From Bacillota bacterium (GTDB taxonomy: Bacteria; Bacillota; Sulfobacillia; DUSP01; JBFMCS01), in assembly GCA_040754315.1 (NCBI GenBank), contig JBFMCS010000059.1, forward strand, positions 1 through 64,000: a DNA stretch of 64,000 bases, in the 5' to 3' direction. Of this stretch, positions 7,994-16,550 are shown piece by piece. A program made the position numbers and the translations under genes. The stretch's first letter is position 1, and the number at the start of each line of letters is the position of its first letter. The notes under the pieces are model-generated. The model saw only the letters and a list, made by a program, of their open reading frames with translations. It ran no database searches and had not been told where the DNA came from.

Positions 7994-9700
7994 CTACCCC
8001 AGGTAGTCCAGGAGGTCCTCCAGGTCCAGCGTGTTAAGGATATCGGCTGGCTTGAGCCAGGCCCTCCTGGCCACGCCAACGCCATACCTCATGTCCGGCA
8101 GGGCCGATGCATCGTGGGCATCTGTGTTGATGGCTATCCTGACGCCCTGGGAGGCTGCCTTCCGGGCGTGTTCATCCTTGAGATCCAGGCGGTCTGGGCA
8201 GGCGTTTATTTCCAGGGCTGTTCCGGTCCTCGAGGCGAGGTCCAACACCCGCTCAAGGTCCACCGGGTAGGGCTCCCGGCGCCCGATGAGGCGCCCTGTG
8301 GGGTGGCCGATGATGTCCACATGGGGGTTTTTCAGGGCACCCTCCAGCCGTTCTGTCAACACCTCCCGGGGCTGTGAGAAGCCCTGGTGGATGCTGGCCA
8401 CCACAATATCGAGGTCCTCCAGGACAGCATCAGAGAGATCCAGGCGGCCGGAGGCCAGGATGTCCACCTCGGTACCCCGGAGCACCCGGAAGCTGTCCAT
8501 GTGCTCGTTTATCCCGTCTATCTCCCGGGCCTGCTCCCTGAGGCCCTCCTCATCAAGGCCCCCTGCTATCTTGAGGGAACTGGTGTGGTCCGAGATGGCC
8601 AGGTACTGGTAGCCCCGGGCCCTGGCGGCCTCGGCCATCTCGCCTATGGTGGCCACCCCGTCCGACCAGGTGCTGTGGATGTGAAGGTCTCCCTTGATAT
8701 CCTCCAGTCCCACCAGCTGGGGTAAATGGCCATCCAGGGCAGCCTCCACCTCACCCAGGTCTTCCCTGAGCTCCGGGGGCACATAGGCCATGCCCAGGGC
8801 ATGATAGATACCTCCCTCCGTCCAGATGCCCAGCGCCTCCCCATCCTCCCGGAACACCCCGTACTCGTTGATCCCGAGACCTGCCTTGCGGGCAATGCCC
8901 CTGAGCCGGGCGTTGTGTTCCTTGGACCCAGTGAAGTGGTGGAGTGCTGCAGGAAACTGGCCTGGTTCCACCACCCTGAGATCGACGTTGCCCACGGACG
9001 TGGCCACCGTGGATTCAGTCTTTCCTTTTCTGATCACACCCTTCACGCCAGGCATGGACACGAAACCCTCCATGAGGGCCAAGGGGTCCCAGGATGACAC
9101 CACAAGGTCGATATCCTTGACGCTCTCTTTCATCCTCCTGAGGCTCCCTGCCACCCGGGCATCTACTGCCTGGGGGAGTGACCTTAGGTAGCCTGCCATG
9201 GCCTCAGCCACCGGGAGGGCGATCCCCAGCAGCACACGCTCCCCGTGCCTCCTAAGGGCCTCAATTCCCTTGATGATGGCCTCCTCTTTCTTCTCGCCAA
9301 GGCCGGGGATGTCCCGGAGTTTGCGAGCCCGGGCGGCGGTTTCCAGCTCATCCAGGCCTACTATCCCCATCTCGCGGTAGATGAGGGCGGCCGTCTTGGC
9401 GCCCACCCCCGGGATCCGCATCATCTGGAGGACCTCCACAGGCACCTTCTCCCGGAGTTCCTCCAGGTAGCGGCAGGTCCCGCTTTCCAGGACCTCCTGG
9501 ATCTTGGAGGATAGCGCCTTGCCGACCCCCGGGATCTCCTGGAGTCGCCCCTGGGAGGCCATTTCCTCCAGGTCGCCCTGGTGTGTCTCAACGCTGCGGG
9601 CGGCCCTCCGGTATGCCCTGATCCTAAAGGGATCCCCTCCCAGGACCTCCAGAAGACCGGCAATTTCCAGGAAAGCCCTGGCCACCTCTAAATTCTTCAA
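7994..9700 (-). CDS. polX: DNA polymerase/3'-5' exonuclease PolX
   Basis: Family X repair polymerase fused to a PHP nuclease, acting in base-excision and gap-filling repair. The order is an N-terminal 8-kDa/HhH region (IPGVGKAL, IPGVGAKTA and IPGLGEKKE motifs), the nucleotidyltransferase core with GSLRRMKESVKDIDLV (catalytic Asp near 197/199) and VDLRVV (near 240), then a PHP domain starting at GDLHIHSTWSDG (about 338-350). Further metal ligands are in SDHTSSLK, HPTGR and NTDAHD. At 568 residues the length is typical. The start is a TTG at 9700 with a weak ribosome-binding site; a start a few codons away is possible. Confidence 0.93.
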   Translation of the reverse strand: MKNLEVARAFLEIAGLLEVLGGDPFRIRAYRRAARSVETHQGDLEEMASQGRLQEIPGVGKALSSKIQEVLESGTCRYLEELREKVPVEVLQMMRIPGVGAKTAALIYREMGIVGLDELETAARARKLRDIPGLGEKKEEAIIKGIEALRRHGERVLLGIALPVAEAMAGYLRSLPQAVDARVAGSLRRMKESVKDIDLVVSSWDPLALMEGFVSMPGVKGVIRKGKTESTVATSVGNVDLRVVEPGQFPAALHHFTGSKEHNARLRGIARKAGLGINEYGVFREDGEALGIWTEGGIYHALGMAYVPPELREDLGEVEAALDGHLPQLVGLEDIKGDLHIHSTWSDGVATIGEMAEAARARGYQYLAISDHTSSLKIAGGLDEEGLREQAREIDGINEHMDSFRVLRGTEVDILASGRLDLSDAVLEDLDIVVASIHQGFSQPREVLTERLEGALKNPHVDIIGHPTGRLIGRREPYPVDLERVLDLASRTGTALEINACPDRLDLKDEHARKAASQGVRIAINTDAHDASALPDMRYGVGVARRAWLKPADILNTLDLEDLLDYLG

Positions 9701-9748
9701 GATGCGCGCCGCTCCCCTGGGGAGCGCCTCCCTCCAACTCGTGTGGCA

Positions 9749-12148
9749 TCAACGAAGGCTGAGGCCCATCCCTGCCAGGGCCTTGCGCACCTTGCCCTGT
9801 ACCGCATCCACCTCGGGATCCGTAAGGGTTCTCTCCCTGGAGCGGTAGGTGAGGCTGTAGGCGAGGCTGCGGTGGCCCGCCGGGATTGGGTCCTGGTCAT
9901 ACACATCGAACAACACCATGTCTTCGAGGAGTTCCCCCGCGGCCAGCCTGGCAGCCCTGGCCACCTCCTCCGCGGGAAACCCCTCCGGGACGATCACGCT
10001 GATATCCCTGCGCACCGCGGGGTAGCGGGGCACCGGGACATACCGGGGGGTAAAGCCTGCCTTACCCCGGAGGGCCTCGAAGTCTATCTCGGCCATGAAC
10101 ACTGGGGTTTCCAGGCCGTAGGCCTCTCTCACAGCGGGGTGTGCCTCACCGGCGTATCCCAGGCTCTTACCTTCCCAGGACAGCCGGGCCTGCCTGTCCC
10201 TGGCATAGGAGGGGTGCGCCGAGGGCTCCCATAGGGCCTCCAGCCCCAGCCTGGAAAGGAGCACCTCCAGCATGCCCTTGAGGGCGTAGAAGTCCCACTG
10301 GGCATCCCTTTGCCTCCATGCCCTCGCCCGCGGGTTGCCAGTACAGGCCACCGCCAGCACCGTGGACTCTCCAGGCAGTCTCTCCGAAAACCCCTCCGAT
10401 GGGCGGTAGACCCGGGATACCTCGAAAACCGAGATGCCCTCCACGCCCCTCCTGGCGTTGGCCTCGAGGACCTCCAGGAGGCTGGGGAGGAGAATGGTCC
10501 TCATGATGGACTGGTCCTCCCTAAGGGGATTAGCCAGGGCTATGGCGTTCCTCAGGGGATCCCCAGGGTCCAGGCGCACCCGGTCAAAAACCCCCGGGTA
10601 GGAGAAGGCATATGTGTTCACCTCAGTAAGGCCCAGGGAGACAAGGATATCCCGGGCGGTGCCCTCCATGGCGCGCTCCCTGGGCTGCCAGCCGGAGGTT
10701 GAGGGTCCCTGGGGCATCGTCGTGGGTATGGCGCCGTATCCATGGATCCTGGCTACCTCCTCCACCAAGTCGACCTCTTCCGCCACGTCCACCCTCCAGG
10801 TCGGCACCTGTACCTGGTAGGCCTTGCCCTCCCTGGCCACGCCGAAGCCCAGTCCCTTCAGGATGCGGCTAACCTCCCTGGCAGGCATGGAGGTCCCCAG
10901 TATCTCATTCACCCGCTGCGGCCTCAGGGTGATCACCCTGGGACCTGTCCTTCCCGGGTACTCGTCTACCACCCCTGGCGCGGCCGTGGCCGCGCGCATG
11001 CCTTCCAGGAGCACGGCAGCCCTGTCCAGCGCCCTGACGGTGCCTTCCACATCGGTTCCCTTCTCGAATCGCGAGGAGGCCTCCGATCGCAGGCCAAGAC
11101 CCCTAGAGGTCATCCCGGTGGTCCTGGCGTCAAAGGCCGCGGATTCCAGGAGAACGCACCTGGTGCCCGGCACCACGGCGGTATCCTCTCCCCCCATGAC
11201 CCCTGCCAGGGCCACAGGGCCTAGTGGGTCCGCTATCACCAGCATGCCCTCGTCCAAGGGCCGGTCATGGCCGTCCAGGGTAAGAAGCCTCTCGCCCGGC
11301 CTGGCTGTCCTCACAATGATGGCGGGCTCCCTCAGCCGGTGGAAGTCGAAGGCGTGAAGGGGTTGCCCAAGTTCCAGCATGACATAGTTCGTCACATCCA
11401 CCACGTTATCGATGGGCCTTATGCCCGAGGCCCACAGGCGATACTGCATCCAGTGGGGCGAAGGTGCTATGGTCACCCCCTCGAAGAGTCTCGCTGAGTA
11501 GCGGGGGCACAGGCCGGGGTCCAGGATGTCCACGGTTACCCTTCCGTGGATTGGCCCACCGCTCTCCCGGGGTTTGCGAGGCCTGTGACGGGGGCGGCCC
11601 CCCGAGGTGACCAAGACCTCCCTGGCCACACCCAGCAGGGACAGGCAGTGGGCGTAGTTCGGGGTGAGGTCCAGCTCCATCACCTGGTCTTTCCAGTCCA
11701 GGAACTCCAGGACGTCCTGGCCGGGGTCCGCGCCCTCCAGGATAAGGATACCCTCACCCTCCCGGTGCTCCTCCCCCAGGAGGAGCTCGCTGGCTGAACA
11801 CAACATCCCCTGGGAGCGGACTCCGCCCAGCGAGGTCTCCCGGATGACCCTGCCCTTTGGCAGCCGGGCCCCGGGGAGCGCCAGGGGCACCACCTGGCCC
11901 ACACCTACCTTGGCACCGGCTACCACCCGGCAATTGCCCTCACCATGTCTTACCGTCACCACCAAGAGGTCCTGGTCAGGATGACTCTCTACCTTGAGCA
12001 CCCGGGCGGCCACAACGCCCTCCACCTCCGGGACGACATCCTCGAGGGACGCTACCTCCATCCCCGCCATGGTAAGGTTACCCGCGATGGTCTCTGCGGT
12101 GGCATCCGTATCGATGAACTCCCTCAGCCAAGTCATAGGTACCTTCAA
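9749..12148 (-). CDS. pheT: Phenylalanyl-tRNA synthetase beta subunit
   Basis: Forms the alpha2-beta2 PheRS that charges tRNA-Phe; the beta chain carries editing and tRNA-binding domains. The 799-residue protein begins MKVPMTWLREF. It has the EMAP-II-like tRNA-binding domain (residues about 40-150), the B3/B4 editing domain containing VDVTNYVMLELGQPLHAFD, a B5 domain and the C-terminal FDX-ACB anticodon domain ending RSLAYSLTYRSRERTLTD. Start is TTG with AGGGGG eight bases upstream. It lies 17 bases after pheS, in one T-box-controlled operon. Confidence 0.97.
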   Translation of the reverse strand: MKVPMTWLREFIDTDATAETIAGNLTMAGMEVASLEDVVPEVEGVVAARVLKVESHPDQDLLVVTVRHGEGNCRVVAGAKVGVGQVVPLALPGARLPKGRVIRETSLGGVRSQGMLCSASELLLGEEHREGEGILILEGADPGQDVLEFLDWKDQVMELDLTPNYAHCLSLLGVAREVLVTSGGRPRHRPRKPRESGGPIHGRVTVDILDPGLCPRYSARLFEGVTIAPSPHWMQYRLWASGIRPIDNVVDVTNYVMLELGQPLHAFDFHRLREPAIIVRTARPGERLLTLDGHDRPLDEGMLVIADPLGPVALAGVMGGEDTAVVPGTRCVLLESAAFDARTTGMTSRGLGLRSEASSRFEKGTDVEGTVRALDRAAVLLEGMRAATAAPGVVDEYPGRTGPRVITLRPQRVNEILGTSMPAREVSRILKGLGFGVAREGKAYQVQVPTWRVDVAEEVDLVEEVARIHGYGAIPTTMPQGPSTSGWQPRERAMEGTARDILVSLGLTEVNTYAFSYPGVFDRVRLDPGDPLRNAIALANPLREDQSIMRTILLPSLLEVLEANARRGVEGISVFEVSRVYRPSEGFSERLPGESTVLAVACTGNPRARAWRQRDAQWDFYALKGMLEVLLSRLGLEALWEPSAHPSYARDRQARLSWEGKSLGYAGEAHPAVREAYGLETPVFMAEIDFEALRGKAGFTPRYVPVPRYPAVRRDISVIVPEGFPAEEVARAARLAAGELLEDMVLFDVYDQDPIPAGHRSLAYSLTYRSRERTLTDPEVDAVQGKVRKALAGMGLSLR

Positions 12149-12165
12149 GAACGAGTCCCCCTTTT

Positions 12166-13170
12166 TCAGAACTGGGCGAGGAAACGCATGTCGTTCCCGA
12201 AAAAGAGCCGGAGGTCGTCAATCCCATACTTCAGCATGGCCACGCGTTCCAGGCCCATTCCGAAGGCAAAACCCGTGACAGCCTCGGGGTCATAGCCACC
12301 GTTCCTGAGCACCTGGGGGTGTACCATCCCCGAACCCAGTATCTCCTGCCAGCCGGTGTCCCCGCATGTCCTGCAGCCCTTCCCCATGCACACTGAGCAC
12401 GAAATGTCCACCTCGGCGCTGGGCTCGGTAAAGGGGAAGTAGCTAGGCCGGAACCGGACCTGGGCATCCTCCCCGTACATCCTCTTGGCAAAGGCCAGGA
12501 GCACGCCCTTGAGGTCCCCCATTGTGATGCCCTCCCCCACCGCCAGCCCCTCGATCTGGTGGAACATGGGGGAATGGGTGGCATCGTCGTCCCTGCGGAA
12601 GACCCTACCGGGGGCGATCACCTTCAAGGGTGTGCCAGGGGCCCTCTCCTCCATGACCCTGATCTGTACTGGGGATGTGTGGGTCCTCAGCAATACCTCC
12701 TCGGATACCTTGAAAGAGGATTGCATGTCCCTGGCGGGGTGACCCTTGGGGAAGTTCAGGGCCACGAAGTTATAGTAGTCGAACTCCACCTCGGGGCCTT
12801 CCACCACCTCGAAGCCCAGGCCCATGAAGATCTCCTCGATCTCCCTGAGCACGGTTCTCAAGGGGTGGGCCCTGCCCAGGGAAGGAGGGTCACCTGGCAG
12901 GGTAACGTCCAGGGGAGGCCCTGAGGATGCCTCATCCTTCAGGCTTCGGGTCTTGCGGGCGATGGCCTCCTCCAGGAGCCCCCTGATCTCGTTGGCCTCC
13001 CTACCCAGGCGCGGCCTCTCCTCGGGGGATGCATGCCCCAGGCTTCTTAGGACGACGGTCAGGTCACCCTTCCTCCCGAGGAAGTCCCTGCGGGCTGATT
13101 CAAGATCGTCCAGGCTCCGGGCCTCCTTTACCGCTTTCAGGGCCCTTGTCTTGATGTCATTCAAGTCCAT
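12166..13170 (-). CDS. pheS: Phenylalanyl-tRNA synthetase alpha subunit
   Basis: Catalytic subunit of PheRS (class II). An N-terminal coiled coil precedes the class II core with motif 2 (GRVFRRDDDATHSPMFHQ) and motif 3 (FGMGLERVAML). It also carries a Cys cluster (CSVCMGKGCRTCG) as seen in some thermophile and clostridial PheS. I choose ATG 13170, seven bases after AAGGAGG; the TTG two codons earlier abuts the ribosome-binding site. The protein is 334 residues, the normal length. Expression is under the upstream T-box leader. Confidence 0.96.
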   Translation of the reverse strand: MDLNDIKTRALKAVKEARSLDDLESARRDFLGRKGDLTVVLRSLGHASPEERPRLGREANEIRGLLEEAIARKTRSLKDEASSGPPLDVTLPGDPPSLGRAHPLRTVLREIEEIFMGLGFEVVEGPEVEFDYYNFVALNFPKGHPARDMQSSFKVSEEVLLRTHTSPVQIRVMEERAPGTPLKVIAPGRVFRRDDDATHSPMFHQIEGLAVGEGITMGDLKGVLLAFAKRMYGEDAQVRFRPSYFPFTEPSAEVDISCSVCMGKGCRTCGDTGWQEILGSGMVHPQVLRNGGYDPEAVTGFAFGMGLERVAMLKYGIDDLRLFFGNDMRFLAQF

Positions 13171-13187
13171 TGGCAACCCTCCTTAAA

Positions 13188-13465
13188 ACAAGAGCGGCCT
13201 CCGTCCATACCAGGACGAAAGCCTGCGCTTCCGCGGTACCACCTAGTATTAGGCACAGGGCCTCCCTTGATGGGGATCCGTGATCCCCAGCCCCCTTAAC
13301 GTGGGGGCAGCCGGCCCAGCCTACTTGGGCCCGAAAGCCTTTCAGCCTGCGGCTCCAGGGCGAACTTCCACCGGTGACGACCCGGGCGCTTTCAGTCTGG
13401 GCACCCTTCCTGTGGGGTCACCGCCCCGGTGTACTCCTCCCCTTCACTGCCTTTTGAGCGAGACA
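13188..13465 (-). ncRNA. T-box leader of pheST
   Basis: On the minus strand the conserved T-box core appears as AGGTGGTACCGCGG (plus-strand complement near 13230-13245), just before a GC-rich hairpin and a T-rich stretch (CTTGTTTT) next to the pheS ribosome-binding site. Upstream lie GC-rich stems, including one closed around CACGTTAAGG, and a GGAGTAC-type element consistent with stem I. A TTC (plus 13362-13364) in the sequence GTGGAAGTTCGCC is a candidate Phe specifier, but I did not fold the RNA. The 5' limit is approximate. Confidence 0.85.
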
Positions 13466-13484
13466 AGCCGGAAACGTTGGATTC

Positions 13485-13514
13485 ATGATACAGCAGTATA
13501 CATCTTCCTGTAAA
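13485..13514 (-). promoter_or_regulatory. Candidate promoter close to the T-box
   Basis: Minus-strand TTTACA (13514-13509), 18-base spacer, TATCAT (13490-13485), 20-odd bases before the T-box leader. It could be the proximal start for pheST transcription. Confidence 0.4.
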
Positions 13515-13629
13515 GGAGGTAAGCTGTTATTGACCCTGTCATCTGAAAGATGCGCCAGAAAAACTCGGCGTTCAAGGTTGCCAAGGTACTCACGCCCCTT
13601 CGCCCGAGCAGGGCCTGTCATTTAACTCA

Positions 13630-13658
13630 ATTATAGCAAAATCAAAGTGCCCGTTCAA
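13630..13658 (-). promoter_or_regulatory. Strong sigma-A promoter upstream of pheST
   Basis: Minus-strand TTGAAC (13658-13653), exactly 17 bases, TATAAT (13635-13630) with an extended TGC. Transcription from here would give a leader about 450 bases long, of which only the last part is T-box. The extra 5' sequence (about 13466-13625) contains no recognised element. Confidence 0.65.
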
Positions 13659-13803
13659 TGTGACTGCCTCCGGGTTTCCCAGGGCAATTCTCCCCGGGAA
13701 AGGCAACTAGTGGAAGCCTTGCTGGGCAAGGACCCGTGAAGGGAGGATTCCCCTGGCGGTTCCTAGAACGCTAGGGGAGAATCTCTAGAGGAGGGATGCC
13801 TCA

Positions 13804-14826
13804 ATGCCCCGGTTAGTCGACCCTATCCAGGTGGGAAGGGCCAGTGTTAGAAACAGGATCGTCATGCCCCCCATGGCCACGGAAAGCGCCACGGAGTCCG
13901 GGGAGCCAACCCAGGAGACACTCGAGCACTACCAGGCCAGGGCCAGGGCGGGCGTGGGTCTCATCGTCTTGGAGCACGCCTACGTCTCCACTAGCGGGAG
14001 GTTCTCGCGGCACCAGCTGGGGATCCACAGCGACGGGCTAGTGCCCCTCTACAGGGATATTGTTGGGGAACTCCACAGCGCCGGGGCTACTGTAGCCCTC
14101 CAGATTACCCACTGCGGGAGCGCGGGCACCCGGGACCTCACCGGGTCCACACCCTTGGGAGCCTCGGCGGCCCTTCACCCTAACGGCACCCAGATGCCCA
14201 GGGAGCTCCCGGCGGCTGAGATCGCCGGACTCAAGGAGGCCTTCCTCGAGGCTGCACTCAGGGTCGATCGTGCCGGGTTCGATATGGTGATGGTGCACTC
14301 GGCCCACGGCTACCTGTTGAGCCAGTTCCTTTCACCCTTGACCAACAAGCGGGAAGACATCTATGGCGGCCCAGTGGCCTCCCGGGCGGCACTCCTTGTC
14401 GTGATAGTCCAGGCCATCAAGGGGCGGGCCCCCGGGCTCCCGGTTATCGTACGCCTGGGGATCCAGGACCAGTACCCTGACAGCGTACCCCCGAACCCCA
14501 ACTTCAGCGGGGGCCTTACCCTGGAGGACGGCATCGAAGCGGCGAGGCTCACCGAGTCAGCCGGCGCTGACCTCCTTGACATATCCGGAGGCATGTGCGG
14601 CTCCAGGCCCTCAGGGGCACCTGCGGCCTACTTCCTGCCCTGGGTTGAACGGCTCAAGCCCGCGGTGGACATCCCAGTGGTGACCACCGGCGGCATCGCC
14701 CAGGCCCAGATGGCCGATGACATAGTGAGGCAGGGCAAGGCCGACATGGTAGGCGTGGGCAGGGCCATGCTGAAGGATGCGGACTGGGCGGCCAGTGCCA
14801 TCAGGACACTCAAGAACACGGGCTGA
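13804..14826 (+). CDS. NADH:flavin oxidoreductase, old yellow enzyme family
   Basis: FMN-dependent TIM-barrel ene-reductase related to OYE, 2,4-dienoyl-CoA reductase and enoate/TMA dehydrogenases. Landmarks are VRNRIVMPPMAT at the first strand, HYQARARAGVGLIVLE, the substrate-binding HSAHGYLLSQFLSP with the typical YGG, and the phosphate-binding end VVTTGGI...ADMVGVGRAMLKD. At 340 residues it is a single-domain enzyme without the Fe-S/FAD domains of the dienoyl-CoA reductase type. The start has AGGAGGG eight bases upstream. It is followed 22 bases later by an aldo/keto reductase-ferredoxin fusion, so the pair probably forms a small redox operon. The substrate cannot be read from sequence. Confidence 0.88.
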   Translation: MPRLVDPIQVGRASVRNRIVMPPMATESATESGEPTQETLEHYQARARAGVGLIVLEHAYVSTSGRFSRHQLGIHSDGLVPLYRDIVGELHSAGATVALQITHCGSAGTRDLTGSTPLGASAALHPNGTQMPRELPAAEIAGLKEAFLEAALRVDRAGFDMVMVHSAHGYLLSQFLSPLTNKREDIYGGPVASRAALLVVIVQAIKGRAPGLPVIVRLGIQDQYPDSVPPNPNFSGGLTLEDGIEAARLTESAGADLLDISGGMCGSRPSGAPAAYFLPWVERLKPAVDIPVVTTGGIAQAQMADDIVRQGKADMVGVGRAMLKDADWAASAIRTLKNTG

Positions 14827-14848
14827 CACTGGGCTGGAGGAGAGGTGC

Positions 14849-15796
14849 TTGGAAAGAAGGATCCTTGGAAAGAGCGGCATTGAGGTGACCAGGCTCTGCC
14901 TGGGAGTACTCCCCGTTGGGCCTCTTCAGCTAGACCTTCCCCCCGCCCAGGGCGCCAGGGTTGTCCGGGAAGCCCTGGAAAGGGGCATCAACTTCCTGGA
15001 CACCGCGGAGATGTACCGGACCTACACTCACATGGAGCCCGCCCTGGAGGGATATCGCGGGCGGGTCGTGATTGCCAGCAAGTCCACAGCCCAGACCTAC
15101 GACGGCATGCGGAAGGCCATCGAGGATGCCTTGAGGGCCCTCAGGCTGGACACGGTGGACATCTTCTGCCTCCACGCCGCGCGCTCTTCTCCCAGTGTGT
15201 TCTCCGAGAGGACTGGAGCCGTGGAGTGCCTGGCGAAAGCCAAGGAGGAAGGCCTCATCAGGGCCATGGGAATCACCACCCATTCGGTCCTGACGGTGCG
15301 CGCCGCGGCAAGACTGCCGGGGATCGATGTGATCTTCCCCATGGTAAACCTCACGGGCTTCGGCATACTGGACGGGACAAGGGACGACATGGTGCAGGCC
15401 ATCGACGATGCCCACAGGGCGGGGAAGGGACTGTACGGCATGAAGGCCCTGGCTGGCGGGAACTACGTCAAACGCCTGGAAGAGGGGTTTTCCTTCGTCA
15501 TGGGCATCCCGGGCCTGGCCTCAGTGGCCGTGGGAATGTCCAGCCCTGCTGAGGTCCGGGTGAACGTGGCCATCTTTGAGGGTAGGCCAATCCCTGATGA
15601 CCCCGAGTACTCGATAAAGGAGAAGAGGCTCTTCATCTTTCCCTTGATCTGCGTGGGATGCGGCACCTGCGTTGAGGTGTGCCACAATGGGGCCCTGTCC
15701 CTCCAGGGGGATAAGGTCGTGGTGGACCCCGATCTCTGTGTTCTCTGTGGCTACTGTGCGCCGCACTGCAAGGAGATGGCCATCAGAGTCATCTAG
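14849..15796 (+). CDS. Aldo/keto reductase with C-terminal 2[4Fe-4S] ferredoxin domain
   Basis: Oxidoreductase joining an AKR barrel to a ferredoxin tail, a domain order common in anaerobes. The barrel contains the catalytic-tetrad segments FLDTAEMYRTY (Asp/Tyr), VIASKST (Lys) and LHAARSS (His). From about residue 268 the tail has CVGCGTCVEVCHNGA and CVLCGYCAPHCKEMA, two CxxCxxCxxxC clusters. I choose the TTG at 14849 (GGAGG eight bases upstream, first residues LERRILGKSG), which gives 315 residues; the frame extends further upstream but overlaps the previous gene. Probable operon partner of the OYE homologue. Substrate unknown. Confidence 0.87.
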   Translation: MERRILGKSGIEVTRLCLGVLPVGPLQLDLPPAQGARVVREALERGINFLDTAEMYRTYTHMEPALEGYRGRVVIASKSTAQTYDGMRKAIEDALRALRLDTVDIFCLHAARSSPSVFSERTGAVECLAKAKEEGLIRAMGITTHSVLTVRAAARLPGIDVIFPMVNLTGFGILDGTRDDMVQAIDDAHRAGKGLYGMKALAGGNYVKRLEEGFSFVMGIPGLASVAVGMSSPAEVRVNVAIFEGRPIPDDPEYSIKEKRLFIFPLICVGCGTCVEVCHNGALSLQGDKVVVDPDLCVLCGYCAPHCKEMAIRVI

Positions 15797-15964
15797 GGGG
15801 CCTGGGGCAAACTCCCGTGGGGGATCGTTTCCACGCTTGGCTCTGTCGGCCTATCGCCAGGCTCAGAGAAGGTCTAATCCTCACGCTGGCAGTGAATAAA
15901 GGCGTGACTGTGGTAACGCCCTGTTCGACCATGACCACCCCGTACCCCTAACATGTTGTCGGCC

Positions 15965-16345
15965 CTACCGCTTGTGTGGCTCTAGTATTCTCAAGCGCTC
16001 CTTCAGCGCAGGCTGGAGCACTCGGGAGAAGTTGATGCGTTTCTCTTCCGCCAGGTCATTAAGCCATTTGGGGCAGCGTAAAAGTATTGTTCACGGACTT
16101 GTCTGCCATTCGCTCCCTGGCTGGCGGCATTACCGCCTGCACCAAGGCGATAAATGCTCCACCGGGCGCCTTGATATTCTCGGGTGGAGTGGGTGCAGGG
16201 GGATCTCGTCACCCTCCTTCTCCATTCCGTAAAGGTGCAGATGGAGCGTCTCTTGGGCCATCTTTAGAGCATCCTCAAGGCTATCCTCTTCGGTAATAAA
16301 ACCAGGAAGGTCCGTAAAAAACACCGTGTAACCGTAGCCATCTTC
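15965..16345 (-). pseudogene. Degenerate HicB-family antitoxin
   Basis: Minus-strand pieces add up to one HicB protein but lie in different frames. EDGYGYTVFFTDLPGFITEEDS and EALKMAQETLHLHLYGMEKEGDEIP-like sequence come from one frame. A shift follows to PPENIKAPGGAFIALVQAV and NNTFTLPQ, then another shift to WLNDLAEEKRINFSRVL ending at the TAG at 15967-15965. A stop codon (TGA, 16348-16346) immediately precedes the first recognisable residues, so the N-terminus is lost. At least two frameshifts plus 5' truncation make it non-functional. No hicA toxin gene is recognisable on either side. The remaining sequence (15797-15964 and 16346-16550) shows no gene. Confidence 0.75.
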
Positions 16346-16550
16346 TCATTTCGACTATGCTCCTATCTCTTCCCATGTAATTCCTGGGTGTTTCCGGGAG
16401 CACACGTATCAGATAGGCCATTGTGGAGAGCGTGGATAGAACCGCGAGGCGCTCCAGCTTTCACAAGAGGCCTTCCCCACTCATTAGCCCACGTAGGCGT
16501 AACCCATAGCGTTCACGGGGGCTTCTTGGATTGGCAAAGAGCCATTTCGG

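Noticed and set aside
7942-8085. N-terminal extension of the DUF421 protein
   Set aside because: Lies inside polX in another frame and does not resemble the family; GTG 7941 has the ribosome-binding site.
9710-9726. Perfect CGCTCCCC-GGGGAGCG palindrome between pheT and polX
   Set aside because: One-base loop, no T run and overlap with the polX ribosome-binding region; not convincing as terminator.
13418-13621. 67-codon ORF in the pheST leader as a leader peptide
   Set aside because: No good ribosome-binding site and it crosses into T-box structure; composition not protein-like.
16130-16324. HicB as a working 64-residue antitoxin
   Set aside because: It lacks the N-terminal strand and the DNA-binding C-terminus lies in other frames.
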